A DNA stretch of 64,000 nucleotides from Lewinellaceae bacterium. GTDB lineage: Bacteria; Bacteroidota; Bacteroidia; Chitinophagales; Saprospiraceae. Below, piece after piece: positions 1-11,100 of the stretch. Made by a program: the position numbers and the translations under genes. The DNA lies in contig JADJSY010000003.1 of assembly GCA_016711435.1 (NCBI GenBank), positions 124,001 through 188,000 of the forward strand. The letters run 5' to 3'. Position 1 is the stretch's first letter, and the number at the start of each line of letters is the position of its first letter. Below the pieces are notes generated by a model. The model was not told the origin of the DNA. It ran no database searches and saw only the letters and a program-made list of their open reading frames with translations.

Positions 1-576
1 TTTTCCGTTTAAAAAATAGTCGCGTTCCCCAGGCTCGAATGTTTTGTACATACCACCCGGAATGGCTGCCACGCCGTGTATTTTTTTACCGGCAATGGCT
101 TTGATGATTTCCTGGCCGAATTTCCGCATCAAAATCCCTTTACGGGCCATTTCCGGGTTTTCCATAGCCACGGCAAAAAAGTTGCGTTTTTCCGTCGGAG
201 CATCCAGCCCAAACAAAATATCGGGTGACGCGAGGTAAAAAAAATGCAGGGCATGGGACTGAAATATCTGCCCGTAGTGCATCAGGCGGCGCAGTTTTGT
301 GGCTGCCGGCGACAGGTCTTCCGGGTCGATCCCAACAAGTTGGTCAATGGCTTTTGCCGCAGCCAGGTGGTGGCTTACCGGGCAGATGCCGCATAAACGT
401 TGCACCAAAACGGGTGCTTCCCAATACGGATGGCCCTGAATAAAACGTTCAAAACCCCTGAATTCCACGATATGTAAAAAAGCGTCCTCCACTTTTCCAG
501 TTTCATCCAGGTGGATTGTTACGCGTCCGTGGCCTTCTACCCGTGTGACCGGGTCAATCGTTATTTTTCGTTGCAT
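1..576 (-). CDS. hoxH: NAD-reducing [NiFe] hydrogenase large subunit HoxH (N-terminal 192 aa, cut by window edge)
   Basis: Reading the minus strand from the ATG at 576 gives an open frame to base 1, so the C-terminal part lies outside the window. The protein opens MQRKITIDPVTRVEGHGRVT, the standard N-terminus of [NiFe] hydrogenase large subunits, and carries the L1 motif RLCGICPVSHH, whose two cysteines supply half of the Ni-Fe ligands. The remaining ligands (the C-terminal L2 DPCxxC-type motif) cannot be seen. Four bases separate its start from the stop of the HoxU-HoxY fusion upstream, so it is the last visible gene of a hoxF-hoxUY-hoxH operon. By family knowledge it binds the Ni-Fe(CN)2CO centre and exchanges H2 with NAD(H) through the other subunits. 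No frameshift is seen. Confidence 0.95.
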   Translation of the reverse strand, partial: MQRKITIDPVTRVEGHGRVTIHLDETGKVEDAFLHIVEFRGFERFIQGHPYWEAPVLVQRLCGICPVSHHLAAAKAIDQLVGIDPEDLSPAATKLRRLMHYGQIFQSHALHFFYLASPDILFGLDAPTEKRNFFAVAMENPEMARKGILMRKFGQEIIKAIAGKKIHGVAAIPGGMYKTFEPGERDYFLNGK

Positions 577-580
577 CACT

Positions 581-1852
581 TTAGTCGTATTTAAACTCTG
601 CATATAAAAGGGAGAATTCCGCCCCGAACAAAATGCTTTTCACGGCTTTCCAGATATGTTCGGCAGATGGCGGACAGCCGGGTATCGAGTAATCCACCCT
701 GACTATTTCATTGCATGCATAAACGCGGTCCAGCATTTTGGGCAAATCTTCGTGGTAAGGAATGATGGTTTCCCCTGTTTCACTGGTCAGGCTGTGCAGG
801 TATGCTTCTTCGAGGCATTCGCTGAGCGGAATGGTGTTGCGCATGGCAGGCACGCCGCCCCAGACAGCGCATTCGCCTACCACTACCAATACATCGCACA
901 TTTTTCTGAAATTTTGCAGCACTTCGATATTATGCGAATTGCAGCACCCGCCTTCCACCAGGCCCAGGTGGCACCTGCCGCTGAATTTTTTAATATCCGT
1001 CAGGGGCGATTTGTCAAAAGAAACCAATTCGGCCACATCCAGTATGCCCGTGTCGATATCGAGCAGCGACATATGGCATCCGAAACAACCGGCGAGGGAA
1101 ACGGTGGCTACCCGTTTTTTTTCTTTGGGATCGGCTTCCATTTGTTGGATCGGGGCGCTGTGAAAGTCCTTTTGTACGGATTGATTGTCAAAAACCCTGT
1201 CGCCCATAGGTCTTGGAAGGCTTTCCCCACGAACGATGATCGCTCCGGTCGGGCACAATTTCATGGCATGCAAGGCCTGCGCTTCCGTCAACTGGGACTC
1301 CTGCTCGTAATCGATACCCACTACGGTCTCATTACCCCGGTTGACATACATAAATACCCGTTTGCCTTCGTCGGTAAAAACCTCTTCCACACACCTCCGG
1401 CACTTGATGCAGCGGTTGTGCTCCATAATCATCCGTTTGGCTTTGAAATCGATCAGCCGGTCTTCAAAAAGATGTGGGAAACGCGCGGTGGCAACACCCA
1501 GTTCGTAGCCCATATGTTGCAGGTCGCAGGCGCCGCTTTTTTCGCAGGAAGGGCAAAAATGATTGCCTTCCGCAAACATCATTTCCACAACGGCTTTGCG
1601 CATGTCCAGCAATTCCGGCGTATTTATTTCGATCTTTAATCCGTCGTGCACTTTTTCCGTACAGGCGGGCCCGTATTTGCCGTTTATTTTGCAAATACAG
1701 GTTCGGCAGGTGCCCAGCGGCGGTTCCAAATGTTTGTGGTAACACAGCGATGGGATAAACATCTGGTGCGCCAGGGCTGCGTCCACCAAATTTTCACCCT
1801 CGTCCGCTTCGTACGATTTACCATCTATCCAAAATGCACATTTTTTTTTCAT
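581..1852 (-). CDS. hoxUY: HoxU-HoxY fusion: diaphorase Fe-S subunit joined to hydrogenase small subunit
   Basis: This single 423-aa frame holds two subunits that are normally separate. Residues 1-235 are HoxU: a plant-type 2Fe-2S ferredoxin fold with C37, C49, C52 and C64, a His-Cys3 cluster site (H98, C100, C103, C109), and a 4Fe-4S site (C148, C151, C154, with C200 in LCPTGAI). After a linker of about 20 residues, residues 248-420 are HoxY, the small subunit: LAGCFGCHMSLLDID (C256, C259), EGGCCNSHN, VVGECAVWGG and SIPGCPPS supply the proximal cluster. The fusion would hard-wire electron flow between the hydrogenase and diaphorase halves of a group 3d enzyme. The ATG overlaps the hoxF stop by 4 bases, so the two are translationally coupled. 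The frame is intact with no stop in the linker. Confidence 0.93.
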   Translation of the reverse strand: MKKKCAFWIDGKSYEADEGENLVDAALAHQMFIPSLCYHKHLEPPLGTCRTCICKINGKYGPACTEKVHDGLKIEINTPELLDMRKAVVEMMFAEGNHFCPSCEKSGACDLQHMGYELGVATARFPHLFEDRLIDFKAKRMIMEHNRCIKCRRCVEEVFTDEGKRVFMYVNRGNETVVGIDYEQESQLTEAQALHAMKLCPTGAIIVRGESLPRPMGDRVFDNQSVQKDFHSAPIQQMEADPKEKKRVATVSLAGCFGCHMSLLDIDTGILDVAELVSFDKSPLTDIKKFSGRCHLGLVEGGCCNSHNIEVLQNFRKMCDVLVVVGECAVWGGVPAMRNTIPLSECLEEAYLHSLTSETGETIIPYHEDLPKMLDRVYACNEIVRVDYSIPGCPPSAEHIWKAVKSILFGAEFSLLYAEFKYD

Positions 1853-3633
1853 GGCGCGAGTGGTTTAAACTTTTCATATTCCTGCACAGCGGCGGCCATG
1901 TCAAATTTTCGGATGCCGGTAGCATCGTTTTCAGGCAGGCGCGCCGAGAAATAATCCTCAAATTTTTCGATCGTATCGATGATCGCGTTGCCCGCTGTTT
2001 TGCCCAGGCCACAACGGCTGGAGGCTTCCATCAGCACAGCCCATTTTTTCAATTCTTGCAGGTCGTTTCCGTCGCCGGTACCATGCAGTAAATGGGCTAA
2101 TTTGCGTTGAATGATGAAATTGCCGGCACGGCACGGCGTACAAACGCCGCAAGATTCATGTTTGAAAAATTCAGCGAAGTTGAGCAGGATGTCGAGGAGG
2201 TCATTTTTTTTGCTAAAAACCATAAAAGATCCGCCGCAATTCATGCTGTCCTGAATGCCGGCGCCCGGCATACAAATCCGGTGGTGTTGCTCCTTCATGG
2301 AAATGCTGTGTCCGGAGGGGCCGCTTACCTGTATCATAAACGGGTCATCGGCCCGGCACAATTCAAGTAATTCGGACACGGGCATTCCCCATTCGATTTC
2401 ATAAGCGCCGGGCAACTGGCAGTCCCCCGATATGCTGATCAATTTGGTGCCCGGAGAACCCGGAATACCTCTTTTGTTATATTCGGACAAGCCCATTTGC
2501 AGCAGGCGGGAGATGGTGCAAAATGTTTCCACATTGTTGACAACGGTGGGCAATTGCAGGTAACCTTTTTCAACCGGTAAATACAATTTGATGCGCGGCT
2601 CGCCGCGTTTGCCTTCGAGGGACTCCAGTAAAGCCATTTCTTCCCCGCACACGTAGGAGCCGGCGCCTGTTTCCACCCGGATATCGAACTTAAAACCCTT
2701 TATTCCGACGGCATGTACACCCAGCAAACCTTGCGCCCGGTAATCATCAATCGTCTGCTGTATCTTTTCTTCGAGCCAGTGGTATTCCCCGCGCAGGTAA
2801 ATGATGCCATACGTTGCGCCCACGGTATAAGCGGCAACGATCATTCCTTCCAGCATGGACGCGGTCTGGCTATTAAGCAAAACGCGGTCTTTAAAAGTGC
2901 CCGGTTCCCCTTCGTCGGCATTGCAGATGATAAATTTGGGTGAAGCCGCTTGTTTCCGGCAGACATCCCATTTGAGCCAGGTTGAAAAAAAAGCGCCGCC
3001 CTTGCCCCTGATATCCGTTTTTTGCAGCAACTCCAGAATACTTTCCGGTGTCATGTTTTTCATGGCATGTACCGCTTCACCGGGTTTATAAGCAGCGAAT
3101 AGAATACTGCGGTTGTTTTCGGGCAGATAGCGCAAGTGATCTGACGGCACATCGCATATTTCCCTGGCTGTTTTGCCCTGGCGGAGTTGATCGATGATCT
3201 CCTTTACCTTTTTTTCATTCAGATCGGTAAACGGATAAAAATCGATCAGCGCTGCCGGTTGATGATCGCTCAGCCCAATACAGGGCGTATCAAACAGTCC
3301 GAAGGCGCCGCTGGGATCTACTGACCCGACACGGGCGCCGGTGGCCTGTTCAAATGCAACTTTTATTTTTTCATAACCTTTCAGGGTCGCAATAATGCTG
3401 TTGTCGAGGTAAATGGTGTGTTTGCCGGCGGGTTGCCGGTGAAAAAAATGATAAAAAGAAGCCACGCCTTCCACTTCTATGGCTGACAACTGATGCGCAT
3501 CGGCAAGATGCCTGATCGCGGCATCAGAAATGTATCTTTCTGATAATTGATACTGCCACAAGTCGCTTAACAAAGCGGATCTCCTGGGTTCTATCGGAAA
3601 CAGGTATTTTTTTGCTGGTATGGGTATCGACAT
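1849..3633 (-). CDS. hoxF: NAD-reducing hydrogenase diaphorase subunit HoxF with degenerate NuoE-like N-terminal domain
   Basis: The 594-aa protein is the flavoprotein that passes electrons to NAD+. Residues 15-165 form a NuoE/HoxE-like thioredoxin-fold domain. The VC...C ligands expected after the GVASFYHFFH motif are replaced (IYLDNS at 74-79), and of the second pair only C118 remains, so this domain probably binds no 2Fe-2S cluster. Residues 175-590 are NuoF-like: RGKGGAFFSTWLKW (209-222) and NADEGEPGTFKDR (238-250) bind FMN and NAD, and SCGVCTPCRAG (C495, C498, C501) with C541 form the 4Fe-4S site. The length matches Ralstonia-type HoxF (about 600 aa). It is the first gene of the hox operon. 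No clear promoter was picked out in the 220 bases upstream. Confidence 0.94.
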   Translation of the reverse strand: MSIPIPAKKYLFPIEPRRSALLSDLWQYQLSERYISDAAIRHLADAHQLSAIEVEGVASFYHFFHRQPAGKHTIYLDNSIIATLKGYEKIKVAFEQATGARVGSVDPSGAFGLFDTPCIGLSDHQPAALIDFYPFTDLNEKKVKEIIDQLRQGKTAREICDVPSDHLRYLPENNRSILFAAYKPGEAVHAMKNMTPESILELLQKTDIRGKGGAFFSTWLKWDVCRKQAASPKFIICNADEGEPGTFKDRVLLNSQTASMLEGMIVAAYTVGATYGIIYLRGEYHWLEEKIQQTIDDYRAQGLLGVHAVGIKGFKFDIRVETGAGSYVCGEEMALLESLEGKRGEPRIKLYLPVEKGYLQLPTVVNNVETFCTISRLLQMGLSEYNKRGIPGSPGTKLISISGDCQLPGAYEIEWGMPVSELLELCRADDPFMIQVSGPSGHSISMKEQHHRICMPGAGIQDSMNCGGSFMVFSKKNDLLDILLNFAEFFKHESCGVCTPCRAGNFIIQRKLAHLLHGTGDGNDLQELKKWAVLMEASSRCGLGKTAGNAIIDTIEKFEDYFSARLPENDATGIRKFDMAAAVQEYEKFKPLAP

Positions 3634-3854
3634 GATTAAGACGTTTTTCGGTCTGCTTTAGCAAATGCGGTTAAACTAAAAAGTCCCTCATCAGCTTCCA
3701 GGGGGAAACTAAAGAGGGACTGTTCAGGATAAATAACACCCGGATTGGAGGGGCTGTTTATCGCCTCTAATGTAAGAATATCCAGGGCATAACAACAAGC
3801 AAATGGAAGAAAAAAATTACGTCGAACAACTGTTTGTGTGAGTGGGCGCACCAT

Positions 3855-4040
3855 CTACATCCGCATCAAAAAGTTGGCTTTATTAAAAGGCGGCTCCTGG
3901 TAGACAAAAGCAGTCATGACCGCTTTATGCAATACATGTTTGAGTTCGCTGAAATCGCTGGGTTTTTGAATATACACATTGGCGCCGAACAGAAAGGTTT
4001 CTTCAATATCCTTTTCGGATTTTTCAAAGGTGTGGAAAAT
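3855..4040 (-). pseudogene. C-terminal half of a response-regulator receiver domain
   Basis: The frame reads EKSEKDIEETFLFGANVYIQ followed by KPSDFSELKHVL and about 25 more residues before a stop. It aligns by eye with the end of the receiver at 7535-8008 (AAHYYIQKPVEFSQLKKVI): the conserved lysine before proline is present, but the phosphoacceptor aspartate half is missing. Upstream the frame runs straight into the last codons of the histidine kinase. About 65 codons plus any intergenic DNA therefore appear to be deleted, or the kinase end and the receiver middle were joined by rearrangement. It is unlikely to be functional alone. The 72-aa frame just downstream (3636-3854) has no recognisable start signal or family and is not called. 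Confidence 0.6.
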
Positions 4041-7000
4041 AAATATCAAATCTTGAGCCTTTACCCAGCTCGCTGGTTGCGGTGATAAAACCATTGTGAT
4101 TTTCAACGATCTTTTTCACAATAGCCAGCCCGATGCCGGTGCCCTCATATTCACTTTTGTCGTGTAGACGTTGAAATATCTCAAAGATACGTTCTTTATA
4201 TTCCGGTTCGAACCCAATGCCGTTATCTGAAACGATAATATGGCAATATTTTTTTTCCAGCAACAGTTTTTCGTATTTTAAAGCGCGGCCCGTTTTGATG
4301 CTGCTTTTATGACGATGAACGGTGGCACACCGGGTTTTGCAAATTTAAGCGCATTGCCGATGAGGTTGAGCATCAACTGGCGAAACTGAAATGGAATGAT
4401 ACTGACTTCGCATAGTTCAGTGGCTTTGATCGTGGCGTGTTTTTCGAGCAGCACCTCTTTCAGTTCTGTTTTAACGTCCTTGATAAGTACATTCAGATCA
4501 ACTTTTTCAAACTTACGTTCGGCAGTACTGGTGCGGGAGTAAGCCAGCAAATCTTCGATCAGGGTTTGCATGCGTTTGGCCGCAGCCTGCATTCTGACAA
4601 AATAGGCTTTACCGCTGTCGGTTAAATTCTGGTCTTCCTTTTCAAGAATACGGCCTGCGAAGGTTTGTATTTTGCGCAGCGGCTCCTGCAAATCGTGGCT
4701 GGAAACGTAGGCGAATGATTCCAGTTCCTTGTTCATTCTTTCCAGTTCCACATTTTTCTCTGCGAGCACTTGGTTGGCCTGTTTCAGCGCTGCCGTCCTT
4801 TCCAGCACGGCATTTTCCAATTTCAGGTTGTCTTGCTGGCTTTCATTAAATTCCTTTTCCAGCCGCTCTTTTTCCTTTCGTTGCAGCAGCGCCGAGTCGG
4901 TAATATCATTGATAGCGAGCAGAATCAATTGTTCCTGGTGCGTTTTCTGGATAATACGGCTTGCATTGAGCAGCATTATTTTTTCGCCGATGACCGGAAA
5001 TTTGTGCGACAGTTCAAAATCCTGGAAGTAGGCATTTTTGGGAATGATATCTTCCAGCAATTCGCGCAGCCGGGGAATATCCCATTGCCCGTTTCCCAGA
5101 TCGTACAAAAGCGCGCCTTCCGTTTCTCTATCCGTCACCTTGAATTTTTTGTAAAAAGACCGGTTGGCGGATTTGATACAAAGTTTGTGGTCCAGAATCA
5201 GAATCGGTTCGTTAATGGTTGCAATGATGGCTTCGGCATACTCATACGATTCGTGCAGCAGTTCGTTGCGCGTTTGCAGTTCCTGGTTGGTAGTGGTCAG
5301 TTCTTCGTTGGTGGATTCAATCTCTTCCTTGGAGGTTTCCAGTTCTTCATTCACCGATTGTAGTTCTTCATTGGCGCTCACCACTTCCTCATTGGCGCTC
5401 TGCAATTCCTCGGTAGCCGCTTCCTGTTCATGCACAAAAGCGAGCATGTCGGCACGGGCAGACAGCAGTTCTTCTTCTAATTTATTAATCCTGCGTTCTT
5501 GTGCTGCCGTACTGCTTTTTCCACTGTTGATTTTGTCCTGCCAGGTTTCCGATTGCTCCTGTTCGGTAAAAAGAATGAGCAGCAAAGGTTCGTCCCAGTC
5601 TATTTTTAGCGGCACCGTTTCCAGGCTGATGACCCGGGTTTTTCCGGAATTTGCTTTCATTTCAATGCCACTCTTGCGCACCCGGTTTTTAGTTTTAATC
5701 GATTTTGAAATGGCATTGCGCAGCTCGAAGGCAATTTCAGGCCTTGCCATTTTCAAAATATTCAAAGTGGCCTTTCCGGGAGCATGCGCGAGGTACAAAT
5801 CCGTCGAGCCTCTGAATTGCAGGATTTCCATTTCATGATTGATCACTACGCTGGCAGGCATAAATTCTGCAATGAGTACCGCATCGATGGCATTGCTGAT
5901 ACCTGCGGCGGTAACGGACGATGTTTTTTGTAATGGTATAACATCACCTGTTTCATCAAGAGGCTGATTATCAATAGGTTGTGGTGGTCTCGAAAAGCGA
6001 CGGGTGATTGCAGACAACGTATTGACGCCCGAATTTTTTTTGCGTGCGAATATTTTAAACTTCTTATTCAGGCTGGTAAACAGCTGCGGAGAAGAACCGA
6101 TATTTTCCGATTTCCCGAGCATCAGATACCCGTTTTCATTCAATGCAAAATGAAAAGTGGCAATCGCTTTTTTTTGCGCTGCCGTATCGAGGTAAATGAG
6201 CAGGTTGCAGCAACTGATAAAATCGAGACGCGAAAAAGGCGGGTCGTTTAAAATATTATGCGGTGCGAATACGCACATATCGCGCACGGGTTTTGCAATA
6301 CGGTAATTGTTGCCTGATTTGGTATAAAAACGTTGCAGGCGCGATGGGGAAACCGTTTCTAATTCGCGTTTTGAATATTCCCCGATGCGGGCTTTCGCAA
6401 TGGCCTTTGCGCTGAGGTCGGTCGCAAAAATCTGCACCCGCGGGTTGTCGGATTTGTTGCCCTGTATTTCAAGCAGCATCATGGCAATGGAATAGGCTTC
6501 TTCGCCGGTAGAGCAGGCCGGCACCCATATACGCAGGGTTTCATCCGGTTTTTTACTTTTAAGCAGCCGGGGTAGCAGGGTGGTTTTCAGGTATCGGTGC
6601 GTGTCCGTATCCCTGAAAAAACTGGTTACGTTGATGAGTAAATCCTGGTAAAGAATATCTATTTCAGCGCTTTTTTCGCCCAGGAGCGTGGCGTAATCCT
6701 TGAGCGTTTTTATTTTGTGCAGCAGCATCCTGCGAATGATGCGCCGTTTGATGGTGTTCATTTTATAGGCGCTGAAATCAACCCCGGTGAGTCTGTGTAA
6801 ATGCAGGAGAATGATTTTTAAATCGAGGTCGTTGTTGTCTATTAAATCTTCCTGGCTTCTTTTGATGCCTTTGTGTTTTACAAAGGGATGTTTGCTGAGC
6901 CGAGCCAGTTCCAAAGCGATTTCTTTGGGCGACAGGATAAAATCGACCACCCCTTCGGCAATAGCCGACTTCGGCATGCTGTTGAATTTTGCCGAATCAT

Positions 7001-7528
7001 CCTGCGCAAAAGTCAATCCGCCTGCCTCCTTGATGGCCCTCATACCGATGGTGCCGTCGTTGGCGCTGCCGCTCAACACAATTCCGATGGCGCCGCCTTT
7101 GTGTTTTTCGGCCAGCGAGCAGAAAAAAGTATCAATGGGCAAATTGAGTACCCGTTCTTTGGTGCGGGGCGTCAGGTTGATGTGTCCGTCCTCTACCGAC
7201 ATTTCTTTATCCGGCGGAATGATATACAGGTTATCAGGCTCCATGTGCATCCCGTTTCGCACTTCCTGCGCTTTCATCAATGTGGCTTTTGCCAAAAGGG
7301 CGGTCAGGATACTTTTGTGGTCGGGACTCAGGTGCTGCACATAAACAAAGGCCATTCCTGTGTCGGCCGGAAGATACTGTAATAGTTGTGTGATCGCTTC
7401 CAGTCCACCGGCCGATGCGCCGATAGCAACGATTGGAAACGTTTTGGGCGATTTTTTCGATACCCTGGCAACACTGCTTTCTTTCTTCGCAGGCGTACTT
7501 TTTTACCCGAACCTGATTTCATTTCCAT
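4024..7528 (-). CDS. CheB-CheR-PAS hybrid histidine kinase (two frameshifts)
   Basis: One gene of about 1,165 codons is split into three frames. The true start is ATG 7526-7528 behind GGGGGAAGGAT. A missing A in the run at 7499-7504 shifts the frame; corrected, the sequence runs through FPIVAIGASAGGLEA (CheB serine) into VQHLSPDH and LSGSANDG (catalytic His and Asp). CheR follows (IKRRIIRRM; SAM motif WVPACSTGEEAYS), then a long Glu-rich coiled coil (EELQSANEE repeats), a PAS domain, HisKA (YVSSHDLQEP, phospho-His) and HATPase (LNLIGNALKF). A missing A at 4293-4296 truncates the long frame; the other frame continues with SDNGIGF and EGTGIGLAIV, ending ...FPHL at 4024. This domain order is a common sensor architecture in Bacteroidota. 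Upstream is a stand-alone receiver, its likely partner. Confidence 0.85.
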
Positions 7529-7534
7529 ATAATT

Positions 7535-8008
7535 TTATCCTTCCCCCGTCAGCACAAATCGTTCTCTCCCCGGTAGCGTCACATTTTTCCGCGCGACAAG
7601 CGTCAGTGCCTGAAGAATCACTTTTTTGAGTTGCGAAAATTCAACAGGCTTCTGGATGTAATAGTGGGCTGCGTCTTTGTACACCAGATTGACCATATCC
7701 TGGTCAAAGGAAGTAGAAAATATGATGACCGGTATCTTTTCCAGTTTTTTGTTGAGTTTGATGGCTAATAAAGCCGCAAAGCCGTTTTTGCGCGGCATGT
7801 TGAGGTCGAGAAAAAGCACATGGGGCAGCTTCTTCTGATTTTTGCCGAGCCGCTCCAGCAGCTGTTCTCCATTGGGTACCGTCGTCAGTTGTACCGGCAA
7901 ATCCAGCTCTTCCAACGCCTCTTTAAAAAGAGCGCAATCGTCTTCGTCATCGTCGGCAAGCAGGATGTTTATTTCCTTCACTCGTGGAAATGCGGGGCTT
8001 TTTTTCAT
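7535..8008 (-). CDS. Single-domain response regulator (Rcp1-like)
   Basis: The 157-aa protein is one receiver domain with no output domain. Visible key residues are the acidic cluster ADDDEDD, the phosphoacceptor Asp in VLFLDLNMP, the Thr/Ser of IIFSTSF and the conserved Lys of IQKP. Its stop lies 7 bases before the ATG of the CheB-CheR kinase, and the kinase ribosome-binding site (GGGGGAAGGAT) is inside the last codons, so the two genes are co-translated. It probably takes phosphate from that kinase; the target is unknown. Confidence 0.9.
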   Translation of the reverse strand: MKKSPAFPRVKEINILLADDDEDDCALFKEALEELDLPVQLTTVPNGEQLLERLGKNQKKLPHVLFLDLNMPRKNGFAALLAIKLNKKLEKIPVIIFSTSFDQDMVNLVYKDAAHYYIQKPVEFSQLKKVILQALTLVARKNVTLPGRERFVLTGEG

Positions 8009-8033
8009 TGTTGAAAATTAAAAAGTTGAGCAT

Positions 8034-8177
8034 ACCATCTCACCATTTCAAATTGGAAAAGAACGGTTGATGGATAGCCGATGGATCGTCAGGCAGGCGC
8101 ATTCGGACTATGGGGGCCTAATATTAATACAAGCCTGCTAAATAAACAAACTTGCACCTTTAAAGATGCGGGAAACA
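8034..8177. other. Intergenic region
   Basis: This short gap separates the response regulator operon from the 3' end of the T9SS protein gene. I see no hairpin with a T-tract and no repeat family member here. Confidence 0.4.
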
Positions 8178-11100
8178 TCACCTGATTACCACTAATTTAC
8201 GCGTAGCGCTGAACGCTCCGGCCTGCAGGTGGTAGAAATATGTACCCGCCGGCAAATTGCCCGCTTCCAGGGTTACGGCTTGATCCCCGGCTACCTGCCT
8301 CCCGTTGAGGAGAACTGCCACTTCACGCCCGTACAAGTCCATAACCGCCAGGCGAACCTGCGCCGGTTCCGGCATGTGGAATTCAATGGTGGTCGTCAGG
8401 TTAAAGGGATTCGGGTATGCTTGTGAAAGGGAATAGGCTTTGTCCTGTACAGGTGTTTCTGTAGAGACAATATTACAGGGGCACATTTTGTAGATAAAAA
8501 TATCAGCTGTGCCGTAAGGTATCAACTGTAAAACATTTGCACTCGGATCAAAATCGGTTATTCCGATGAAATAACCGGTGGTATAGACGCAACCCAAAGG
8601 ATCAATATCCATGGAATTCGGAACTTTTGCCACGGCCCGGAGAATAGTTTTACACGGATAAAATTCGCGTTGGTTCCCAGTTTAGTAATATAGATATCGC
8701 TGCTCTGAGCCGTCACGTTAAAAATTCCCGGGCTGCCGTCGAAATCGATGGTTCCGGCAAATGTGCCGGTCGAATAGATACTACCCAGGGGATTCACTGC
8801 GATTGAAAGGCCATGGTTATTAATATAAGCATTCCCCATGCTTTTGGCCCAGACCAAATTGCCGGCGGCATCCAGTTTGGATAAGAAAATGTTTCCTCCG
8901 CCGAAAGCGCCAATATTAAAAACGCCCACACCGGGATCGAAATCGGCAATCCCGTAAACTTCACCGGTCACATAAATAAATCCCAACGCATCCACGGTGA
9001 CGTGAGAACCGCGATCCCATTGGATTCCCCCCAGTTGTTTTGCCCATACCAGGTTACCGGCCAGGTCCAGTTTGACAAGAAATATATCCACACTGCCTTT
9101 GGACTGGATATTGAATACGGCAGCGCCGGGATCGAAATCCATGGTGCCGGAAAATTCGCCGAAGGAATACAAATTCCCCAGGCCGTCTAAAGCCAAAGAG
9201 AAAACAACGCCTTCAGGCCCCGCTCCACCGAAATGATTTGCCCAGACAAAGTTGCCGGAAACGTCCAACTTAACAACAAAGGCGTCATTTCCACCAACTG
9301 CAGTCAATGTCGCAACCCCTGCGCCCGGGTCAAAATCAGGTGCTCCGTTAAATATTCCACCGGTATAGACATTTCCGGAGACATCTACTGCAATAGCATA
9401 AGCTATTTCCGCGGCGCTTCCACTCATACTTTTTGCCCAGACAAAATTGCCGGAGGCGTCCAGTTTGGAAACAAAAACATCATACCCGGCGGCGATAAGG
9501 TTGAAAACGCCCGCACCGGGATCGAAATCCGCCGTACCTGTAAATGAGCCGGTTGTATACACATTTCCAGAGGCATCCACCGTCATGGCATAAGCTTGAT
9601 CAACACCCGGGCCACCCATTTTTACGGCCCAGATAAAATTGCCGGCGGCATCCAATTTCGTTACGAACACATCTGCGACATTCGTCGCGCTGGAGGAAAG
9701 ATTAAAAACGCCCGCTCCCGGATCAAAATCCATGGTGCCGGAAAAATATCCTGCCGTATAAATGTTCCCCAGGGGATCGAGGGCAATCTCCAGGGCAGCA
9801 CCTCCGGAATTTCCCCTATTTGCCTTACCCATTCCATACAGTCATCCTCATCAGGCTGGCACTGTACTTCCAGCTCGAACGAACATGTTTTTGTATTGCC
9901 GCCCATGTCCGTCACGGTGTAGGTAATTGTTGAAATACCCTGCAAAAACACCGTTCCACTGGCATCTCCGGTACCCGTGCCGGTTGTCGCCCCGGAAATC
10001 GTATATTCGGTTGTCAGCATGATACAATTGTCGGAAGCGGTCGGCCCAATTCCGTTGATCGCAGCCGAGCAAATTCCCATCATATCCAGGGTGCCCTCGT
10101 AAGCTGTGCTTAGCGGGCAGCTCAGCGAAGGTGGTTCTCCGTCAAATACGGTCAACGCAAATGTGCAGGGCTGGCTGATGTTGCTGCAGTCGTCTTCTGC
10201 CTCGCAGTAGATAACATGAACGCCCTTGGAGAATTGCGCCGGAAAGATCAGCGGTATTGTGTTCCCGAATGGATCCGTCCGGGTGCAGGTGATGGTAGGA
10301 TTCGGATCACAATTATCCATTGCCACAATCGGTAGTGGCCCTGCAAAATCAAAAACACATTGGCCCGGACTTGTGCTCAGGCTCACATTGGGCGGGCAAT
10401 TGGAAATTACCGGTGGAACCAACTCCGAAAACACGACGCTATGGCAAATGGTCGCGTTGCAACCGTTGCCTGTAATGGTCAGACAAACGTTGTATGTCCC
10501 GCATTTGCTGAACTGGTGCGTGGGATTTTGTAGCGAGGAGGTGTTGTTTGCGCCGCTTAAAGGATCGTCAAAATTCCAGGAATAAACCAGCGGGGCCGAC
10601 CATGTGGATTGATTCACAAACTGGTAGTTACCGCAGTTTCCAATGGGCATAAAGGCAAAAAGCGGAACACAATTGGCCTGCGGCTGGCAAGCGTCGCCGC
10701 CCGACATCGCCATGCTCGCGCTCATGAGATTCACGCCGCTGGGTACGTCGTAAAATTGTGTCTCTGGAAACAGCGGCCCGTTGAGTACCGGGTTGAAAAC
10801 CTGAAGCGCCACTGTGGCTTCATCTGTCATACAGGTGTTGAGATCGAGGTCGCTGACCGACATAAACGCGCCGCCTGCTACCGTGCCGTTCGGATTGGCG
10901 GTGCGCCCGTCTACGTAAGCAATTTTGCCGGATGGTACATACGCGGTGGCTCCGTCGGTGTAGGCGCTTTCGCCGTTGTCGAGGTATTTTGTCCAGATCA
11001 GTACGGGTGTCGTGTCGTTGTCGATAACTTTCAGGATCACGCTGCGGGTTTTTCCGGCGAATACCCCTTTCCCGGTGACGAAGAGCAACCCCGAGGGTTC

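Noticed and set aside
656..1639. Plus-strand frame of 327 codons in the hox region
   Set aside because: It lies opposite the HoxU-HoxY gene and has no motif.
3636..3854. 72-codon minus frame between hoxF and the receiver fragment
   Set aside because: It has no ribosome-binding site or recognisable family, and begins at the stop of the receiver fragment.
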